Positions 8,664 through 18,800 of a stretch of 64,000 nt of DNA are shown here, piece by piece. Where the stretch lies: contig NZ_LSZQ01000042.1 in NCBI RefSeq assembly GCF_001580015.1, positions 1 to 64,000 of the forward strand. Direction: 5' to 3'. A model generated the notes under the pieces. That model saw only the letters and a program-made list of their open reading frames with translations. It was not told the DNA's origin and searched no databases. The DNA is from Cephaloticoccus primus (GTDB lineage Bacteria; Verrucomicrobiota; Verrucomicrobiia; Opitutales; Opitutaceae). The position numbers were made by a program, and so were the translations under genes. Within the stretch, counting starts at the first letter, position 1. Each line of letters starts with the position of its first letter.

Positions 8664-9701
8664 TCAGGCAGCAGGTTCATTGAGCACCTGCCCGCCGAGG
8701 CACAGGTGGAGCACCGCCATCCGGATGGCGATGCCGTTGGTCACCTGATTGAGGATTACGCTGTGCGGGCCATCGGCCAGATCGCTGTCGATCTCGACGC
8801 CGCGATTGATCGGCCCCGGGTGCATGATGATCGCGTCGGGGTGCAGCCAGCTCGCGCGGGTTTTGTTGAGCCCGAACAGGCCCGTGTACTCGCCGAGCGA
8901 GGGAAACATCGAGAGCGACTGCCGCTCGTGCTGGATCCGCAGGAGCATGACGACTTCCGCATCCGCGAGCGCGTGGCGCAGATCGTGCGAGACGCGCACC
9001 CCGAGCGCGGAAAAATGGTGCGGGACGAGCGTCGCAGGGCCCACGATTGTGACATCGGCACCGAGCTTGCGCAGCGCGTGGATGTTGGAGCGCGCGACGC
9101 GGCTGAAGAGGATATCGCCGAGGATCACCACGCGGCGGCCCTTGAGCGTCGGGCACAGGCTGCCCGCTTCGGGCGCGAAGTGCTCGCGCATCGTAAAGGT
9201 GTCGAGCAGCCCCTGTGTGGGGTGCTCGTGCGCACCGTCGCCCGCGTTGATGATCGGGATGTGCAGGATTTGGGAGAGGTAGAGCGGCGAGCCCGCGGCG
9301 GCGTGGCGGATCACAATCGCATCGGCCTGCATCGCCTGGATGTTCTCGGCAGTGTCGCGCAGCGTCTCGCCCTTGGTCGTCGAGGAGGCGCTGCCCTCCA
9401 GCGAAATCACGTCGGCCCCGAGCCGCTTGGCCGCCATGTCAAAGGCCATCCGCGTGCGCGTGCTCGGCTCCAGAAAAAGGTTTACGATCCGCTTGCCGCG
9501 CAGCGGGGCAGGGGCGGGATCGGCGGGCTCCGCCAGCGGCTGCGAGGATGAGGACGTAGCTTCGCCACCTGTGCTCCCGGCGGCCCGCTCCGCGCCCTGC
9601 GTAAGACTGCGCTTGAAGGCGGCAGCAGTCGCGTGGATTTGGTCAATCTCGTCGAGGCTGAGCTCTTCGAGGGTGAGGAGGTGGCGGCGCATCCAGGACA
9701 T
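8664..9701 (-). CDS. pyrB: Aspartate carbamoyltransferase catalytic subunit
   Basis: ATCase joins carbamoyl phosphate and aspartate, the committed step of pyrimidine synthesis. The 345-residue chain carries the carbamoyl phosphate loop FLEPSTRTR (76-84), HPTQGLLD, and HPGPINRGVEI near the C-terminus. Between the first helix and FLEPSTRTR there is an insertion of about 35 residues rich in Ser, Gly, Pro and Ala (about 33-67), absent from the usual enzyme and probably a surface loop. It is first in the pyrB-pyrC-protease-thiL-tsaE operon. No pyrI or pyrR gene is nearby. Confidence 0.95.
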   Translation of the reverse strand: MSWMRRHLLTLEELSLDEIDQIHATAAAFKRSLTQGAERAAGSTGGEATSSSSQPLAEPADPAPAPLRGKRIVNLFLEPSTRTRMAFDMAAKRLGADVISLEGSASSTTKGETLRDTAENIQAMQADAIVIRHAAAGSPLYLSQILHIPIINAGDGAHEHPTQGLLDTFTMREHFAPEAGSLCPTLKGRRVVILGDILFSRVARSNIHALRKLGADVTIVGPATLVPHHFSALGVRVSHDLRHALADAEVVMLLRIQHERQSLSMFPSLGEYTGLFGLNKTRASWLHPDAIIMHPGPINRGVEIDSDLADGPHSVILNQVTNGIAIRMAVLHLCLGGQVLNEPAA

Positions 9702-9824
9702 CTCGTCCGCCGATAAGGAAGACCCGCCGCCCCGCCTTCGAGCCTTTTTGTGACACAGCTAAGCCGCGTAGCTTGACCATACTGGGCGAGGTTGGTTTGG
9801 CCTCTCAGTCGGAGGAGAGCACCC

Positions 9825-9857
9825 GTTGCGCGATGTCGCCGCAAAAGCGGGCGTCTC
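9825..9857 (+). repeat. 33-bp lacI-type coding fragment repeated beside vapC
   Basis: These 33 bases encode LRDVAAKAGV in the plus direction, the start of a LacI-type helix-turn-helix. They match 32 of 33 bases of the lacI-family gene at 10791-10823. The fragment ends inside the stop codon of the leftward vapC-like gene and has no downstream lacI sequence, so it looks like a recombination scar rather than a gene. Confidence 0.7.
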
Positions 9858-10254
9858 AGGCAAAGGAGGCATCGAAATGGACGCGGATGAGCTCCTTGAT
9901 CCGGTCAAAGTCGGTGTCGCGGCTAAGTAGGGGCATGCCCAGCTCGATCGCGCAGGCCGCTATCCATAGGTCGTTTGGTGCGACGGTGCTGCCCGTGACC
10001 TTAAGCTGACGGCGCAGGCGTGCATAGATGCGAGCGGTTTCTTCGGTGATCGGGTGCACCTCGCACTCGGACAGCGTCTCTTCAAGCCACTGCTCATATC
10101 GCTCGCGGTAGCGCGAGCCTGCGATGCCGAAGCGGTACTCGCCGAGCACAATGGCGGGGATGACACGGCGGGGGCTGCGGCCGATTATATCGAGTGCACC
10201 ACTGGCCGTGCCGTCTGCCCAAGCGGACAAGGCGCAGGTATCTATGACGATCAT
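9856..10254 (-). CDS. PIN-domain ribonuclease toxin, VapC-like
   Basis: A 132-residue PIN-domain protein. VapC toxins cut specific RNAs, often tRNAs, when freed from their antitoxin. The acidic metal-binding residues are present: D5 in VIDTCAL, E39 in LGEYRFG, D95 in PNDLWIAA, and D113/D115/D117 in SRDTDFDRI. Length is typical. Its ATG overlaps the upstream antitoxin stop by four bases (ATGA), the normal vapBC layout with the antitoxin first. The stop codon overlaps the 33-bp lacI-type repeat. Confidence 0.88.
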   Translation of the reverse strand: MIVIDTCALSAWADGTASGALDIIGRSPRRVIPAIVLGEYRFGIAGSRYRERYEQWLEETLSECEVHPITEETARIYARLRRQLKVTGSTVAPNDLWIAACAIELGMPLLSRDTDFDRIKELIRVHFDASFA

Positions 10255-10520
10255 TGGGTAAGTGCCTCCCGTTCGCGCTGTTCGCGCGGCAGGCCAAACT
10301 CTTCGTCAATGAGGCGCTGGATACGGATGGTCTCGTCGTGTAGGTCGGCGAGGGCTCCGGCGGTCTTCATCCATGGGACGTCTTTCCATGCTGGACGGGC
10401 AGTGGCACTCTTCTGTACCGCTTGGGCGACGAAATCGCTTAGGCCGATGTTGCGGGCATGGGCCTCTCGCTCGGCCAGCTCGTAGATTTCTTGGGGGAGC
10501 TCAATAGTGGCGGCGGGCAT
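10251..10520 (-). CDS. Antitoxin of the VapB type
   Basis: A small protein of 89 residues from the ATG at 10520, directly upstream of and overlapping the PIN toxin. The N-terminus ATIELPQEIYELAEREAHARNIGLSDFVAQAV reads as a short strand followed by two helices, the pattern of ribbon-helix-helix DNA-binding antitoxins. The C-terminal half (WMKTAGALADLHDETIRIQRLIDEEF) would be the toxin-binding tail. An upstream start at 10556 is possible but its extra residues are not antitoxin-like. The assignment rests on position, size and fold pattern rather than on a strong signature. Confidence 0.75.
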   Translation of the reverse strand: MPAATIELPQEIYELAEREAHARNIGLSDFVAQAVQKSATARPAWKDVPWMKTAGALADLHDETIRIQRLIDEEFGLPREQREREALTQ

Positions 10521-10758
10521 GGGGGCGAATGTGCGCGTGGGCTCTAGACGCGTCAAGCCGCGCCCGAGTTCGCGGCTTACGGGGATGCGACAATTAGCGC
10601 GGCGAAGAAGGAACCACGCGGCGCCAGAATGTCCGCGCGGCGGTTTTGTGGCGAATAACCAGGGAGGATGGTTGCACGGTGTTTGGCGGCGTTAGCGCTC
10701 CGTATTCTCTCCGGTTGCGCTGGGGGCGGGCAGGGCAGGAGAGTGTGGGGCCATCCCC

Positions 10759-11847
10759 ATGCTTTCTGCCGCCCCACAGAGAAAAACGACGTTGCGCGAT
10801 GTCGCCGCAAAGGCGGGCGTCTCGATCGCCACGGCGTCGCGTTGCCTCAACTCACCTAGGAGGGGAAACGCCGCCACCCGCGCCCGGGTGCATGCGGCGG
10901 CGGCCGAGCTGGGCTACAGTCACAACCCCCTATTTGCGGAGGTGATGCGTTTCGTGCGGCAGCGCGCGCCCGACCGGCACCTCGGAGCGCTCGCGTACCT
11001 CGTCCCCTGCCGGAGCAACGAGCAGTGGGAGCAGGCGCGGCGGCTGGGGCGCTATGGACGCTACGGGGCGGCAGTGCGCGAGCATGCGGCGCGCTACGGC
11101 TTCGACCTTACGGAGTTCCCCATCGGGCTTCCGGCGTTTAGCGCGTCGCGACTCGCCCAGATCTTGATCGCGCGCGGGATCAGCGGGCTTTTCCTTGAAA
11201 CATTTCCGAACGAGCACTTCGAGCGGGAGTTCCCGTGGCAGCATTTTTCGACGCTGCTGGTGGGGCACTCGCTGCACAGCCCGGGGCTCGACTGCGTGGT
11301 GAGCGACCATGTTAACGCGGTGTTGCTCGCGGGCGAGCAAGTCCTCTCGCGCGGCTACCGCCGGATCGGGCTCGCGCTGGAGACGAGTCAGGACCGCGAC
11401 ACGAGCGGTGCCTGGGTAAATGGCTACCAGCTACTCCAGGCCCGCCATCCGCAGTGGGGTGCCATCCCGCCATTTATCCGCAGGGAGATCACGGCGGGCC
11501 CGCTCATTGCCTGGCTAAAGGAGTACGGGATCGACTGCGTCTTTACGCTCTCGGCACTGCACGATGGCCCGCTGCGCGATGTCGTCACCCCGATGGAGGA
11601 CTGGCTGGCGGCGGCGGGGATCGAGTGCCCGGGCGAGGTGGGCCTCGTGACGCTGGATCGCTCCTACGTGCCCGAGCTGCCTTGGGCGGGGATCGACCAG
11701 AGCACGGAAGAGCAGGGGCGGGCGGCGGTCGACCTGCTCCTCGCCAAACTGCAAGTAGGCGAGCGCGGCCTCCCGAAAATCTCGCGCACGCTGCTCGTGC
11801 ATTCCCACTGGTGCGAGGGCAGGACGGTGCGCGCGCCCAAGCTGTAA
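10759..11847 (+). CDS. LacI-family transcriptional regulator
   Basis: A 362-residue regulator. The N-terminal helix-turn-helix TTLRDVAAKAGVSIATASRCLN (about 10-31) and a hinge helix are followed by a periplasmic-binding-protein-like sensor domain (about 65-350) with IARGISGLFLE, a VVSDHVNAVLLAGEQVLSRGYRRIGLAL block and DRSYVPELPWAGIDQ. Such proteins usually bind a sugar and repress or activate catabolic genes. No sugar operon adjoins it: smc follows and vapBC precedes, so the target is unknown. AGGAG lies about 16 bases before the ATG. The first coding bases recur as a 33-bp fragment near 9825. Confidence 0.92.
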   Translation: MLSAAPQRKTTLRDVAAKAGVSIATASRCLNSPRRGNAATRARVHAAAAELGYSHNPLFAEVMRFVRQRAPDRHLGALAYLVPCRSNEQWEQARRLGRYGRYGAAVREHAARYGFDLTEFPIGLPAFSASRLAQILIARGISGLFLETFPNEHFEREFPWQHFSTLLVGHSLHSPGLDCVVSDHVNAVLLAGEQVLSRGYRRIGLALETSQDRDTSGAWVNGYQLLQARHPQWGAIPPFIRREITAGPLIAWLKEYGIDCVFTLSALHDGPLRDVVTPMEDWLAAAGIECPGEVGLVTLDRSYVPELPWAGIDQSTEEQGRAAVDLLLAKLQVGERGLPKISRTLLVHSHWCEGRTVRAPKL

Positions 11848-11891
11848 AACATTGCGGGGGGCGGGGCGGATTTCACACTCGCGCGCTTTTC

Positions 11892-14800
11892 ATGTACCTC
11901 AAGGCGCTAAAACTCCACGGCTTTAAGTCCTTTGCCGACCCCACCACGCTGAAGCTCGAGCCCGGCGTCACGGCCGTCGTAGGCCCCAACGGTTGCGGAA
12001 AATCGAACATCGCCGATGCGATCCGCTGGGTACTCGGCGAGCAGTCCGCCAAGGCCCTGCGCGGCGGCAAAATGCAGGACGTGATATTTGAGGGCTCCGA
12101 TGCCCGCAAGGCCGCCCAGCTCTGCGAGGTGTCGCTGCTGCTCACCGACTGCGAAAAACAGCTCGGCAGCGAGTTTCACGAGATCGAGATCATGCGCCGC
12201 GTGCACCGCGATGGCGCCAGCGAGTACTTCTTTAATGGCCGCGCCTGCCGCCTGAAGGACATTCACAAGCTCTTCATGGACACCGGCGTAGGCCGGATGA
12301 GCTATTCGATCATGGCGCAGGGCCAGATCGACCAGATCCTCTCCTCAAAGCCTGAGGAGCGCCGCGCGGTCTTTGAGGAAGCCGCGGGTATCACCAAGTA
12401 CAAGGCGCAGCGGCGCGAGGCACTCGGCAAGCTCGCGCTCACCGACCAAAACCTCTCGCGCGTGGCCGACGTGGTGGGCGAGGTCTCGCGTCAGATCGGC
12501 AGCCTGCGCCGCCAAGCCGCCAAGGCGCTGCGCTACAAGCGGCTCAACCACCGGATGCGGCACCTCGCGCTCGCGTGGAACAGCCAGCGGCACAGCCAGC
12601 TCGCCGCCCAGCTCGGCGAGCTCGAGGCTCAGGTCGCCAGCCTCAAAACTCAGGCGGAGAGCCGCCGCCGCGCGCTCGAATCTCAGCAGGGCGCGCTCGA
12701 CGAAAAGAAGGCGCAGCGCGGCCAGCTCAACCAGCGCGTGCAGGACGCCCAGCAAGCCGCCTACGATCTGCGCTCGCAAAAAGAGGCGGCCGAAAACCGC
12801 GCCAACCTCGCGCAGACCAAGCGCGCGGGCCTCGAAGACCGGCTCACCGCCTCGCGCAACACGCTGGGCGAGCTCGAAATGCAGTTGCGCGAAGTCTCCG
12901 AGCAGGCCGACACCGGCGCTCAGGACAAGCAGCAGCAGCTCACGCTGCTGGGCTCTTCGGACGACGTTTACCAGCAGTGCAACCGCGAGCTCAGCGTCGC
13001 CGAAGGCCAGCTCAGCCAGCTCGAGAAGGAGCTCTCCGCGGCCAAGTTTCAGCTCCTGCACTCGGAGAGCGCCGTCACCCGGCTGCGCGCCGATTGCTCG
13101 CGCTACGAGGTCGATCAAAAGACCAGCGCCCACCGGCACGAGTCGCTCGCTGCGGAGCTCGCCCAGGCGCGCGAACACGAGGCGACTACCGCTCAGCAGC
13201 TCGCCGAACTCGATCAGCGCGTGGAGGCGGCCAACGCCGAGAAAGCCCACACGCACGAGCAAGTTTCGGCGGCGCAGCAGCGAATCGCCGCACTTACCGG
13301 CGAGTTTCGCGAGGCCCAGCGCAAGCAGCAGGAGATCGACCGCTCGCTCGCCCAGCGCAGCGCGCGGCTGCGGCTCTTGCAGCAGCTTCAGGAAAAATGG
13401 GAAGGCTTCGGCGAGGGCGCCAAAGCCATCCTCCAGGGGCGGCTCGGCGATGCGTTGGGCGAAGGCGCGGATGCGCCGCGCCCGATCACTCAGGGGCTGG
13501 ATGTGCGGCCCGATAAGGCGCGCGCGATTGAGGCGCTCCTCGGCGCCGCGGCCGAGGCCATCCGCGTGAGCGACACCGCGACGGCGCAGCGCATCCTAGA
13601 GCAACTGGAGGCGAAAAAACTGGGCGCCGCCGTCCTCCACCTCGCCGAGCTCGGCGCGCCGCGCGGCGCTGCGCAGGCAGTTGCCGGAACGGCGGCGGCG
13701 GAGGCGGCGAGCGCGCCCGTGCTTCCTGCGATGCTCGTGCCCGCGAGTGAGGGGCTGGCGGCGGCGACCGATCCCGAGCACCCTGCGCTCAGCATTCTTT
13801 CGGCCTGCTACATCACCAGTGACCTTCCGGCCTTTCTGGAGTACTGGCGGGCGAATCCTGATTTCAGTTTCCTGGCCGTGGCCTCGACCAAGGGCGAACT
13901 CGTGGATCGGCGCGGCTTGATCTACGGCAGCTCCGCGAAGAAGGCGGACAACAGCATCGTCCAGCGCGAAATCGATCTGCGCGAAACCGCCCGCGCCCTC
14001 GCCGAAGAACAAAAGGCGCACGACGCGCAAAAAGGCGTTATCGAAAAAATTGCCGCTACGCTCGCGGAGGCCGAGGCCGCGCTCGAGCAAGCCCGCGCCC
14101 AGGTCCTCACGGCGACGCAGCAGCTCGCCCAGGCGCAGGCCGAGCAGCGCAACGCCAGGCACACCGCAGAGGAGGCCGCGCGCCGCATTGAGCGGATGAC
14201 GCGCGAGCTCGCCTCGCTGGAGCAAGCCAGCGCGGAGGCGAAAACCCGCTGGGAAAAAGCCCAGCAGCAACTCGCCGAAGCCGAGGCTGCGACCGTCGCC
14301 CAGCGCGAAAAAATCCAGACCACCGAAGCTGAATCGGTCGAAGTGCGCAGCGCCCGCGACGCCAAACGCGAGGCCCTCGCCCAGGCTCGGCTCGATCTCG
14401 CCGAGCATCGGCAAAAGGTCGAAGTCCTCGACCGCGGTCTTACCGAGATGCAGCGCCGCCGCCAGCAATTGCAGGCGCTACTCACGCAGCGAAACGCAGA
14501 GATCACCTTTTGCGACGGCCAGATCGCCGACCTCGAAAAGGAGGCTCAGGCCGCCAGAGAGCAGGCCGCTGCGCTGGCGGGCACACTCGAAGCCGCGCAG
14601 CAACAGGTTGAGAAGCTGCGCGTCGAGCTCGTCGAGCTGGAGCGTGCAATCGGCGAGCTCGAAGGCGCCCAGCACAGCGAGCGCCAACAGTCGGACTCGG
14701 CGAACAGCGAGCTGGGGCGTCACGAAATCAAGCTCGCCGAGCTGCGCCAGCGCCTCGCCTTTCTGGTCGAGGAAGTGCAGCGCGAGTTTGAGACCGATAT

Positions 14801-15794
14801 TTCCGAAATCGACTGGAAGCGCAGCTTGTGGCGCGCCGACGATGAGCCCGAGGGCCTGCAACCACTCGACCTGGAGGAAGAGGATGAGGATGAGGCCGCG
14901 GCCGCGCCGGCCGCGCCGGGCACCGCCACGACTGAGGCGGGTTCCCACGCGGACACGGATCCCAATGCGGCGGATGCAGCAGATGCCGCCGCGCCCAAGC
15001 GGCGGTCAAGGAAGCGCCAGACCGTGCGTGGCGAGCCGACCGAGGCCGATCTCGCCGCACTCGAATCGACTGACTGGGCGGCGGTGAAAACCGAAGTCGA
15101 TGCGCTGCGCCAGCGGCTCGGCAGCATGGGCGCCGTGAACCTCGTCGCCATCGAGGAGTACGCGGAGCTTAAGGAGCGACACGATTTTCTGAAAACCCAG
15201 GTCGATGATCTGAGCAGCGCGAAGGCCGAGCTGTTGGGCGCGATTGACGAGATCAACCAAACTTCGCGGCAGCAGTTTGAGCTCACATTTGAGCAGATTC
15301 GCAAAAACTTCGCGGGCACCTTCCAGACGCTCTTTGGCGGGGGCCGCGCCGAGCTGGAGCTGATCGAAACCGAAGACATCCTCGAAAGCGGCATCGAGAT
15401 CGTCGCCCAGCCGCCGGGCACCAAGCTAAAGAGCATTACGCTGCTCTCCGGCGGGCAGAAAACGCTGACCGCCGTCGCGCTGCTCTTCGCGCTCTACATG
15501 GTGAAGCCCTCGCCCTTCTGCTTGCTCGACGAGCTCGACGCGCCGCTCGACGAATCGAACATCGGCCGCTTCACCGACCTGCTGAAGCAGTTCGTCGATA
15601 ACTCGCAGTTCATCATCATCACCCACAACAAGCGCACGGTTTCCGCCGCGCAGGCGATCTATGGTGTGACGATGGAAGAACGCGGTGTCTCGAAAATCGT
15701 CTCCATGCGCTTCAGCCACCACGCCCACCAAAGCGACTCCGAAGAACCGCAGCCCGAAACCATCGCCGAATCCGTCACCGGCACCCGAGCCTGA
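11892..15794 (+). CDS. smc: Chromosome segregation protein SMC
   Basis: SMC forms the ATPase ring of condensin that organises and separates chromosomes with ScpA and ScpB. The 1300-residue protein has Walker A GPNGCGKSN (31-39), a long heptad coiled coil, a hinge (about 505-690), a second coiled coil, and the C-terminal ATPase half with the signature LLSGGQKTLTAVALLF (about 1183) and Walker B CLLDELDAPLDESN (about 1210). It is about 100 residues longer than usual, partly from an acidic Ala-rich then Arg/Lys-rich insertion (about 993-1056). The ATG at 11892 starts with the canonical MYLKALKLHGFKSF; longer upstream frames are not SMC. Confidence 0.97.
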   Translation: MYLKALKLHGFKSFADPTTLKLEPGVTAVVGPNGCGKSNIADAIRWVLGEQSAKALRGGKMQDVIFEGSDARKAAQLCEVSLLLTDCEKQLGSEFHEIEIMRRVHRDGASEYFFNGRACRLKDIHKLFMDTGVGRMSYSIMAQGQIDQILSSKPEERRAVFEEAAGITKYKAQRREALGKLALTDQNLSRVADVVGEVSRQIGSLRRQAAKALRYKRLNHRMRHLALAWNSQRHSQLAAQLGELEAQVASLKTQAESRRRALESQQGALDEKKAQRGQLNQRVQDAQQAAYDLRSQKEAAENRANLAQTKRAGLEDRLTASRNTLGELEMQLREVSEQADTGAQDKQQQLTLLGSSDDVYQQCNRELSVAEGQLSQLEKELSAAKFQLLHSESAVTRLRADCSRYEVDQKTSAHRHESLAAELAQAREHEATTAQQLAELDQRVEAANAEKAHTHEQVSAAQQRIAALTGEFREAQRKQQEIDRSLAQRSARLRLLQQLQEKWEGFGEGAKAILQGRLGDALGEGADAPRPITQGLDVRPDKARAIEALLGAAAEAIRVSDTATAQRILEQLEAKKLGAAVLHLAELGAPRGAAQAVAGTAAAEAASAPVLPAMLVPASEGLAAATDPEHPALSILSACYITSDLPAFLEYWRANPDFSFLAVASTKGELVDRRGLIYGSSAKKADNSIVQREIDLRETARALAEEQKAHDAQKGVIEKIAATLAEAEAALEQARAQVLTATQQLAQAQAEQRNARHTAEEAARRIERMTRELASLEQASAEAKTRWEKAQQQLAEAEAATVAQREKIQTTEAESVEVRSARDAKREALAQARLDLAEHRQKVEVLDRGLTEMQRRRQQLQALLTQRNAEITFCDGQIADLEKEAQAAREQAAALAGTLEAAQQQVEKLRVELVELERAIGELEGAQHSERQQSDSANSELGRHEIKLAELRQRLAFLVEEVQREFETDISEIDWKRSLWRADDEPEGLQPLDLEEEDEDEAAAAPAAPGTATTEAGSHADTDPNAADAADAAAPKRRSRKRQTVRGEPTEADLAALESTDWAAVKTEVDALRQRLGSMGAVNLVAIEEYAELKERHDFLKTQVDDLSSAKAELLGAIDEINQTSRQQFELTFEQIRKNFAGTFQTLFGGGRAELELIETEDILESGIEIVAQPPGTKLKSITLLSGGQKTLTAVALLFALYMVKPSPFCLLDELDAPLDESNIGRFTDLLKQFVDNSQFIIITHNKRTVSAAQAIYGVTMEERGVSKIVSMRFSHHAHQSDSEEPQPETIAESVTGTRA

Positions 15795-15871
15795 GCCGCC
15801 CGCTCCCCTCTATTCGGCGATCAGGGGACGGGGGCCGTCAGTGCAGCGGCTGGACGGAAAGGCGTGTTTTC

Positions 15872-18800
15872 CTAATCCAGTGGGGCGAAGCCGAGTGCGG
15901 GGTGGAATCGCCATGGTTGTGGGGTGCCGTCCGAATGTTTTTTCTCTTTCCGTAGGCTGACGGTGGCAAATTTTAGGGCGAAGTCGCGCAAGGGGAGGCT
16001 CATGGCTGCGGCCTGCTCTTGCATGGCGGGCAAGAGCTCACTCACGCCCCAGATGCCGATGTTTGGGCCTTTGAGCTCACTGTCTGGAATCCGGGCAAGG
16101 AGGCTTTCCTCGACCTTGACGTAAGGCATTTCACAGCGCTTTTCACCTTTGGGCAATTGGTGTAGATCGGCACCTTCTTCGTCCTCATCGGGGAGAAAGA
16201 CATAGTGGGCCTCTTGATGTGTTTGCTCGCGGAAGGGGTAGCGCTGTTGTAACAGGCCGGTCAGCGAGCCCATCGGGCAGTGCCAGTAGCTGCTGGAGTT
16301 GAGCGGTGGCGGTTTGGCTGATATTCCGCGCCGCTTGGGAGGCGGGGTGGGTTGTGGCAGCATCTGCTGCTGTAAACGCTCGTGCTCCAGATCGATCAGG
16401 CGCTCGCCGGGATTCAGCGTTTCGGCGGGCTGGATGCGTGGGCAGGCGTCGATGATGGCTTGTCCCTGTGTGTCGATCAGGTCGCCGAGCAGTGTGTACA
16501 TATTATGCTCCTTGAGCCGGAATTCAGCACTTTCAAACCCCGGGCGACAGTAAGCGGGCTTGTTGGGGTGCTCAAAGTGGCGCAGGCTGTACTCCAATAT
16601 CATCAGGTTGGGATGCTCAATATTGCGCATGCGATGGCGCAGTATTCGGCCCACGAGCTGGATCAGCGAGCGCATGGAAGACGGGTCGAGAATCGCCCAG
16701 TCATAATCATGGTCGCGGCCGACTTCCGTTACCGGACTGCCCAGAACAATAAAAATGTGATTATCGCTCGGGCTACTATCTATCTTTTGGCGAATGTCGG
16801 GGAGATGAAACACCGCATTCTCATCTCGCCGATCCAGAGCCTTGTCCAATTGCTGCTCAATCTTTGAGCGTAAAAATAGCGGGAACTGTGAATGATAAAC
16901 GCACAAGTGAATCTGTGTTCCGGATGGGCCGCCGTGCTTGAAAAGAGCCAGTGCAATATCAAATAATGGGTCGATATTAGCCATCCGGATGAGGCCAAAA
17001 CTGACCCGCTTTCCGCTTATCGGGTCAAGGCTGTGGTGCTTGTCATGTAAAGACAGGGCCGTATCGCGCAGCAGGGTTGCCAGTTCGGCTCGTCGCTTCT
17101 GTTTATTCTGTGTAGTAAATTTCAGGGGTAATAGTTTGGCGCGCCGCTTCGGTGCTTGCTGTCTGAGGCGCTCGACCCGCTTTTGCACAAACGCCGCATG
17201 TGCGACATGGAAGCTCTCTGCATCGCCACAGCTTGCCTGTTTTTGGCTAAACTCATCCGTCCACAGGCAGCAGATATCGGTTGCTTCATCTGGGTGTGGA
17301 CTGCAATTGCGTGCAAACCACTGTCGCCCTTCTTTATAGGCGAGAAACAGGCCTTCCAGCAAAGAGGGCGGTAGTGTAGCGGAGGATAGCAATATCCGCG
17401 ATCCGAGCAGCCCCGCCCAGTGTACAAGTCGGGTGAGCGCCGGCAGGTCATTAATATCAAAGTCGTCTGGCTCATCCAGTACCAGGTCACCACTGAACAG
17501 GCGGAGCATGGGCACAATCTGACTGCCTCCACGAAGGCTTTCCGTAGCGGGCATCAAGTGATCGACCGTGCACACCAGCAAGGGGGCCGCCAATAATTTC
17601 CGCACGGCAGGATTGTGACTGAGGCGTTGCAGCAACGGGTGTTTATCGTTGCCCTCAAACTGTACATGGTTGCCCTCGGGCAGTAAGTCTTCCCGGGAGG
17701 CTGAGCCGGTTTTTTCTGCCTGCTCTTCATAAAAATCGAAAAGCTCGCGGCTGGAGCTGCCGCCGACCAGGATTGCCAGCGCCTCATCATCCAGTCCGAG
17801 ATTGCGTTGAAAGCTTTGTCCGGTTTGCAGGGTTAAAGTACGCAGTCCAATGGCAAAGGCGCAGCGCATGCCGCGCGCCGGATCGGCCAACGCATTCATG
17901 ATGCGCGCATTGCCGAGAGTCTTGCCGCAACCGGTCGAGGCCATATTGACGATGAAGGCGCCGCGCTCGGCGGCCTGTTGGCGCACACTTGCTGCGAGAT
18001 CAGTGGCACGGTCTTGCCAGCGAAAGGCCGGATCGGTGCTGCGCTTTTTTAGCCCTTTGTGATTTTGTAAATAGCTCAGGTGGCGAGTGAGCCCCGGGAG
18101 AGACTGTACAATTATCCCCGCGTGAGTGGTGACTCCCAGCAAGTGTTCGTCCAGTGTTTGATTCGGCTTTCCTTTGTCTGTATTCGCATACAGAGTGCGG
18201 AAAGGGGCGCGGTTGGCCATCGCCTCACTGTCTTTGCCCTGGCTGGAGTAATAATGATCGGCCAGCATTAAACACAGGCGCGAAACGTGAGCAATGAACG
18301 GATCGCGCAGCCAGTCGCGGTCGGGCTGGGCTTGTATGGCGGGGAGCAGGTGGCGCGCATGACGCGCCGCGCGCTTACGCCATTTTAGCTCCGTAACGGG
18401 CAGATCATGCTTGAAAGTCCAGTACGGCAGCGCGCTGTTTGAGCGGGCTCCCTCTTTCAAGGGCTCTGGTTCATTCCAAAGCGAGTCGATACGTGAACAG
18501 GCATCCTCAAAATTATCGCCGTCGATTTTCTTGTTGGGCATGCCGTGATAAATAGATTTTTTACCTTCGGCAAAGGGATAGGTTGGCAGTCGGTGATGAG
18601 TGAGGATGAGCCAGGCTATGGCACGCGCCAGTGGTGGCAGGGTTTTTAGCGGTTTGTTCTCGTTGGCTTTGGCATCCTTCCCGTCGCGCAACAGTTTACC
18701 CGTGCTACACCAGTCATCAAGTGAGTACTTGTCTTCGCTGTTTATGAGCCGGTTTAGCCAGCCTTCATCATTGTCTTGACCGACAAAGACCTGGAACAGG

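Noticed and set aside
10759-11847. LacI-family gene as the regulator of xylB or the TonB gene
   Set aside because: Both are far away with no shared operator palindrome that I could see, so no target is assigned.
11454-11891. Upstream extension of smc
   Set aside because: The in-frame extension overlaps the lacI-family gene in another frame, and SMC proteins begin at MYLKALKLHGFKSF, so the start is at 11892.
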